Assembly (NCBI GenBank): GCA_024114885.1
Contig: CP099423.1
Location: forward strand, 2,542,001 to 2,606,000
Length of the DNA: 64,000 nucleotides
Direction of reading: 5' to 3'
Source: Septoria linicola
Lineage: Eukaryota; Ascomycota; Dothideomycetes; Mycosphaerellales; Mycosphaerellaceae
The notes under the pieces were generated by a model that did no database searches, was not told where the DNA came from, and worked only from the letters and a program-made list of their open reading frames with translations. Each line of letters starts with the position of its first letter. The first letter of the stretch is position 1. This document shows, piece by piece, positions 61,896 through 64,000 of the stretch. A program made the position numbers and the translations under genes.

Positions 61896-63192
61896 TTAGG
61901 GCCATTCTTCACGGGCTTTAAAAGCGCGCTGCTCAAATGAGACATTCACCTCTCGATCCTTGTTGTACACCAGGTGGAATCTCGTAAAAGGGCCTCCATC
62001 GTATCTATGCAACCCACTGAATTCGACGACTTCTAGTGACGAAAGCTCTGCAGCCACACGAGTGAGAAAGCTCTTCCACTCGCTCACTGTATGGAAGATC
62101 AAGAGAATCAGGGTCAGCTCTCGAAGGCTGTCGCGGTGCCGATCCACGAATGCAACAAGCTCGTCGGCCTTGACTTGTACACCTGCCAGCTTCATCCTCT
62201 TCAAGTATCGAAATGTCGTTGCGCCAAAAAGATCCGTGAGGCACATGCTCATTCCAAAACTCACGCGGCCAGAGTATGGCACTTCCAGACTCAGTGAGCA
62301 CAGTCGCATTGCCGATTTCAAGAGACGTGGCAAGAGATGCTTGGTTGTCAAGTGGTCCGTGACATTATCGTCGTCTTCGACCAGACAATGGACATGCAGA
62401 TTCAGAGTTTTAACTCCGGACATCAGAATCTCGCATGAACGGGCAAGTTCGTCGCTCATGACCAGAGGGGGTGACACTTGTGTGATAGATATGTCTTCAA
62501 TTCGAGCGTTCGATTCAATGGCAGCCATAAGCAATTGATGGAATGCGTGTACGTTTGCAGAGTTTTTCGGTTCAAGGTACCATGGTATGCTGATTGCTTC
62601 AACGAATGGCCTGTGTTGAGTCAACGTGGAACGGCGAGGGTCGATACGAGGTGGACTCGTGCTGTCCACGGAAAAGGATAGCCGCGTAAGTCTGGGGCAT
62701 GACCGAAAGAATGCAACGAGATGCCGGGAAATGGTATCGGAGTCGTCGAGTTCGTCTTGATCTCGAATGAGGTTTTGGTATTGATGATAGGCTTTCGCAC
62801 AGAATGTCAACGTCGATCGGCACCCGAACCTGTTCAATTTCTGGAGGGATGTCTGACAGCTGTGCGATCTCTATTGGTAGAGTCTCGAGGTTCAAAGACC
62901 GGAAGTGTCGTTCCTGGTCCCACTCGTCGAAATCATCGTACTTCTCCAGTCCGTCGGCTTGGAACCAGAGTGATGTGATGTCCCTTGCGAACTGTGGATG
63001 TGTGGTGCTTGTATTGGCTGCGTCGGAGAGGCTCTCTTTGGTGTAGTAGACGCTGAACTCGGGAATGACGTATGGAGTCGCCTTGTCAGAGAGGTACCTG
63101 TTGGTAGACCTTGCGCTAGCAACGTCGTCTGTGTGCACCATGCGGAAGATGATGTCAAGCAATTCCGTGGGCAGTGCTGTTATGGATGGCAT
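61896..63192 (-). pseudogene. F-box-like gene with one frameshift
   Basis: Starts MPSITALPTELLDIIFRMVH (63192), an F-box-like N-terminus, and continues FARDITSLWFQADGLEKYDD, PPEIEQVRVPIDVDILCE. The coding signal then moves to another frame near 62800-62837 and continues KAYHQYQNLIRDQDELDDSD, SRHLVAFFRSCPRLTRLSFS, leucine-rich segments typical of F-box/LRR proteins (LLPRLLKSAMRLCSLSLEVP, HRDSLRELTLILLIFHTVSE, SSLEVVEFSGLHRY) to the stop at 61896. A single one-base change would restore about 430 residues. It could be a recent pseudogene or a sequence error; no intron fits. Confidence 0.65.
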
Positions 63193-64000
63193 ACCTCGCG
63201 GGTCTACGCATGTGTGAGGAACAATATGATTGATGGTGGGCTAGAATGAAGTCGTGAAGCGCATCGGAAGTGCTCGAAGAAGATCATAGCCCTGGAAGCG
63301 CCAGTGTCTGCAAGTGCCAGTATCTGCAAGTACGCTGGTCCTAACTGGCAGTCATGGAGGCAGCGTTTGGCAGGTACTGCAATACCTTCGGCTGTGATCG
63401 ACATCTGCGAAGGTATATCTGGAAGCCACGACGGACTGTAAGCATGCACATCGGAAGGACGAGTGAGTACTGTCCATTTCAACTGCTTATGGTCAACGTG
63501 GGCCTTTTGGCCACTTCCGGCTCAAGTTTGGCATCGGACTCGCATCGATGAAAGTATGTAACGATGTCACCAGGCTTAGCGGACCGCTCAGTCAGATCTT
63601 CCCAGGCCGTACAGTCTGTTACTCACAAGGGTCGTCAATCAATATGACAGGCACGAGTGAGTGCAAGGGTGCAGCTCGTCATGCCCGGGAGTCGGCGCCT
63701 CTGCGGAGAGCTATCCCGGGACATGCTTTCAGATCGACTCCGAGGACGTCGAGAAGATAGAGGAAAGAGAACAATGCTTGATGCGATGGCACGACTGGAC
63801 GAGGCTGAAGATGCACAAGGTGAGGATGTTGACGAAGACGGACCAGGATTGGCCCCTGCCAATGCCACGCAGCGCCGATCATGCCGATCTCGCATCCACG
63901 GGCTTGGTAAGGGACCTCGATGAACAACGTGCTCACTCTCGGCTTACACTTGTCGTGTCTCCTTGTATACTGCTGTTCGCGACACGTGGTGATTCGATGT
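63193..64000. other. Window end, no supported gene
   Basis: Overlapping open frames of 70-92 codons on both strands near 63635-63936 lack recognisable features. A gene running off the window end cannot be excluded. Confidence 0.35.

Noticed and set aside
1..64000. CRISPR arrays, rRNA genes, bacterial operons or phage features
   Set aside because: No regularly spaced repeats, rRNA sequence or prokaryotic gene organisation was seen; the window is fungal nuclear DNA.

Overview
The window is nuclear DNA of a filamentous ascomycete (Pezizomycotina). Introns are short (about 48-108 nt, one of 158 nt), with GT-AG ends and CTRAC-type branch sites, and start codons sit in CACAATGG-like contexts. The gene content (HET-domain genes, GH17 wall glucanase, mannitol-1-phosphate dehydrogenase, PARP-like, SET and F-box families) is typical of the group. 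Placement in Dothideomycetes is my inference from the overall gene set, not something the sequence proves. Coordinates below come from manual splicing and have not been checked against transcripts.

Layout. 1-5 kb: cytosolic thioredoxin reductase (cut by the window edge), a CypH-type cyclophilin and a BtgE-like GH17 wall enzyme. 6-13 kb: accessory stretch with an intact HET-domain gene, a cytochrome P450, an AT-rich repeat relic and a drug-type MFS transporter. 14.5-22 kb: a secreted choice-of-anchor-B protein, a 59-residue six-cysteine secreted protein, a tRNA-Tyr gene carrying an extra 54-nt spliceosomal-intron-like insertion, a small GPI-anchored Ser/Ala protein and a divergent Hsp70/actin-fold protein. 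22-23.6 kb: a broken HET gene. 24-35.9 kb: mostly conserved housekeeping genes, namely Glo3-type ArfGAP, a WD40/DUF2415 protein, mannitol-1-phosphate 5-dehydrogenase, a Pns1/choline-transporter-like protein and an NmrA-like reductase. 36-45.5 kb: an uncharacterised gene with an in-frame stop, a DUF8035 protein, a HAD phosphatase and a large SF1 (Upf1-like) helicase. 46-64 kb: mixed. A sugar transporter, a PPxY protein, a MYND-type C-terminal-domain protein and the queuine tRNA-ribosyltransferase are intact. Around them lie two paralogous F-box genes flanking a PARP-like gene, an intact SET gene with a broken tandem copy, and two broken F-box-like genes.

The most notable observations are: (1) tRNA-Tyr(GUA) with two interruptions, the normal 15-nt intron after position 37 and a 54-nt GT...CTAAC...CACAG insertion inside the D-stem whose exact removal restores a perfect tRNA; (2) a 10-nt microexon in the TGT gene that encodes the catalytic DSGG motif; (3) a spliced small secreted cysteine-rich protein that simple ORF calling misses; (4) a 93-codon in-frame, ATG-less, presequence-like extension upstream of thioredoxin reductase; (5) concentration of frame-broken genes in the HET, F-box and SET families, while housekeeping genes between them are intact.
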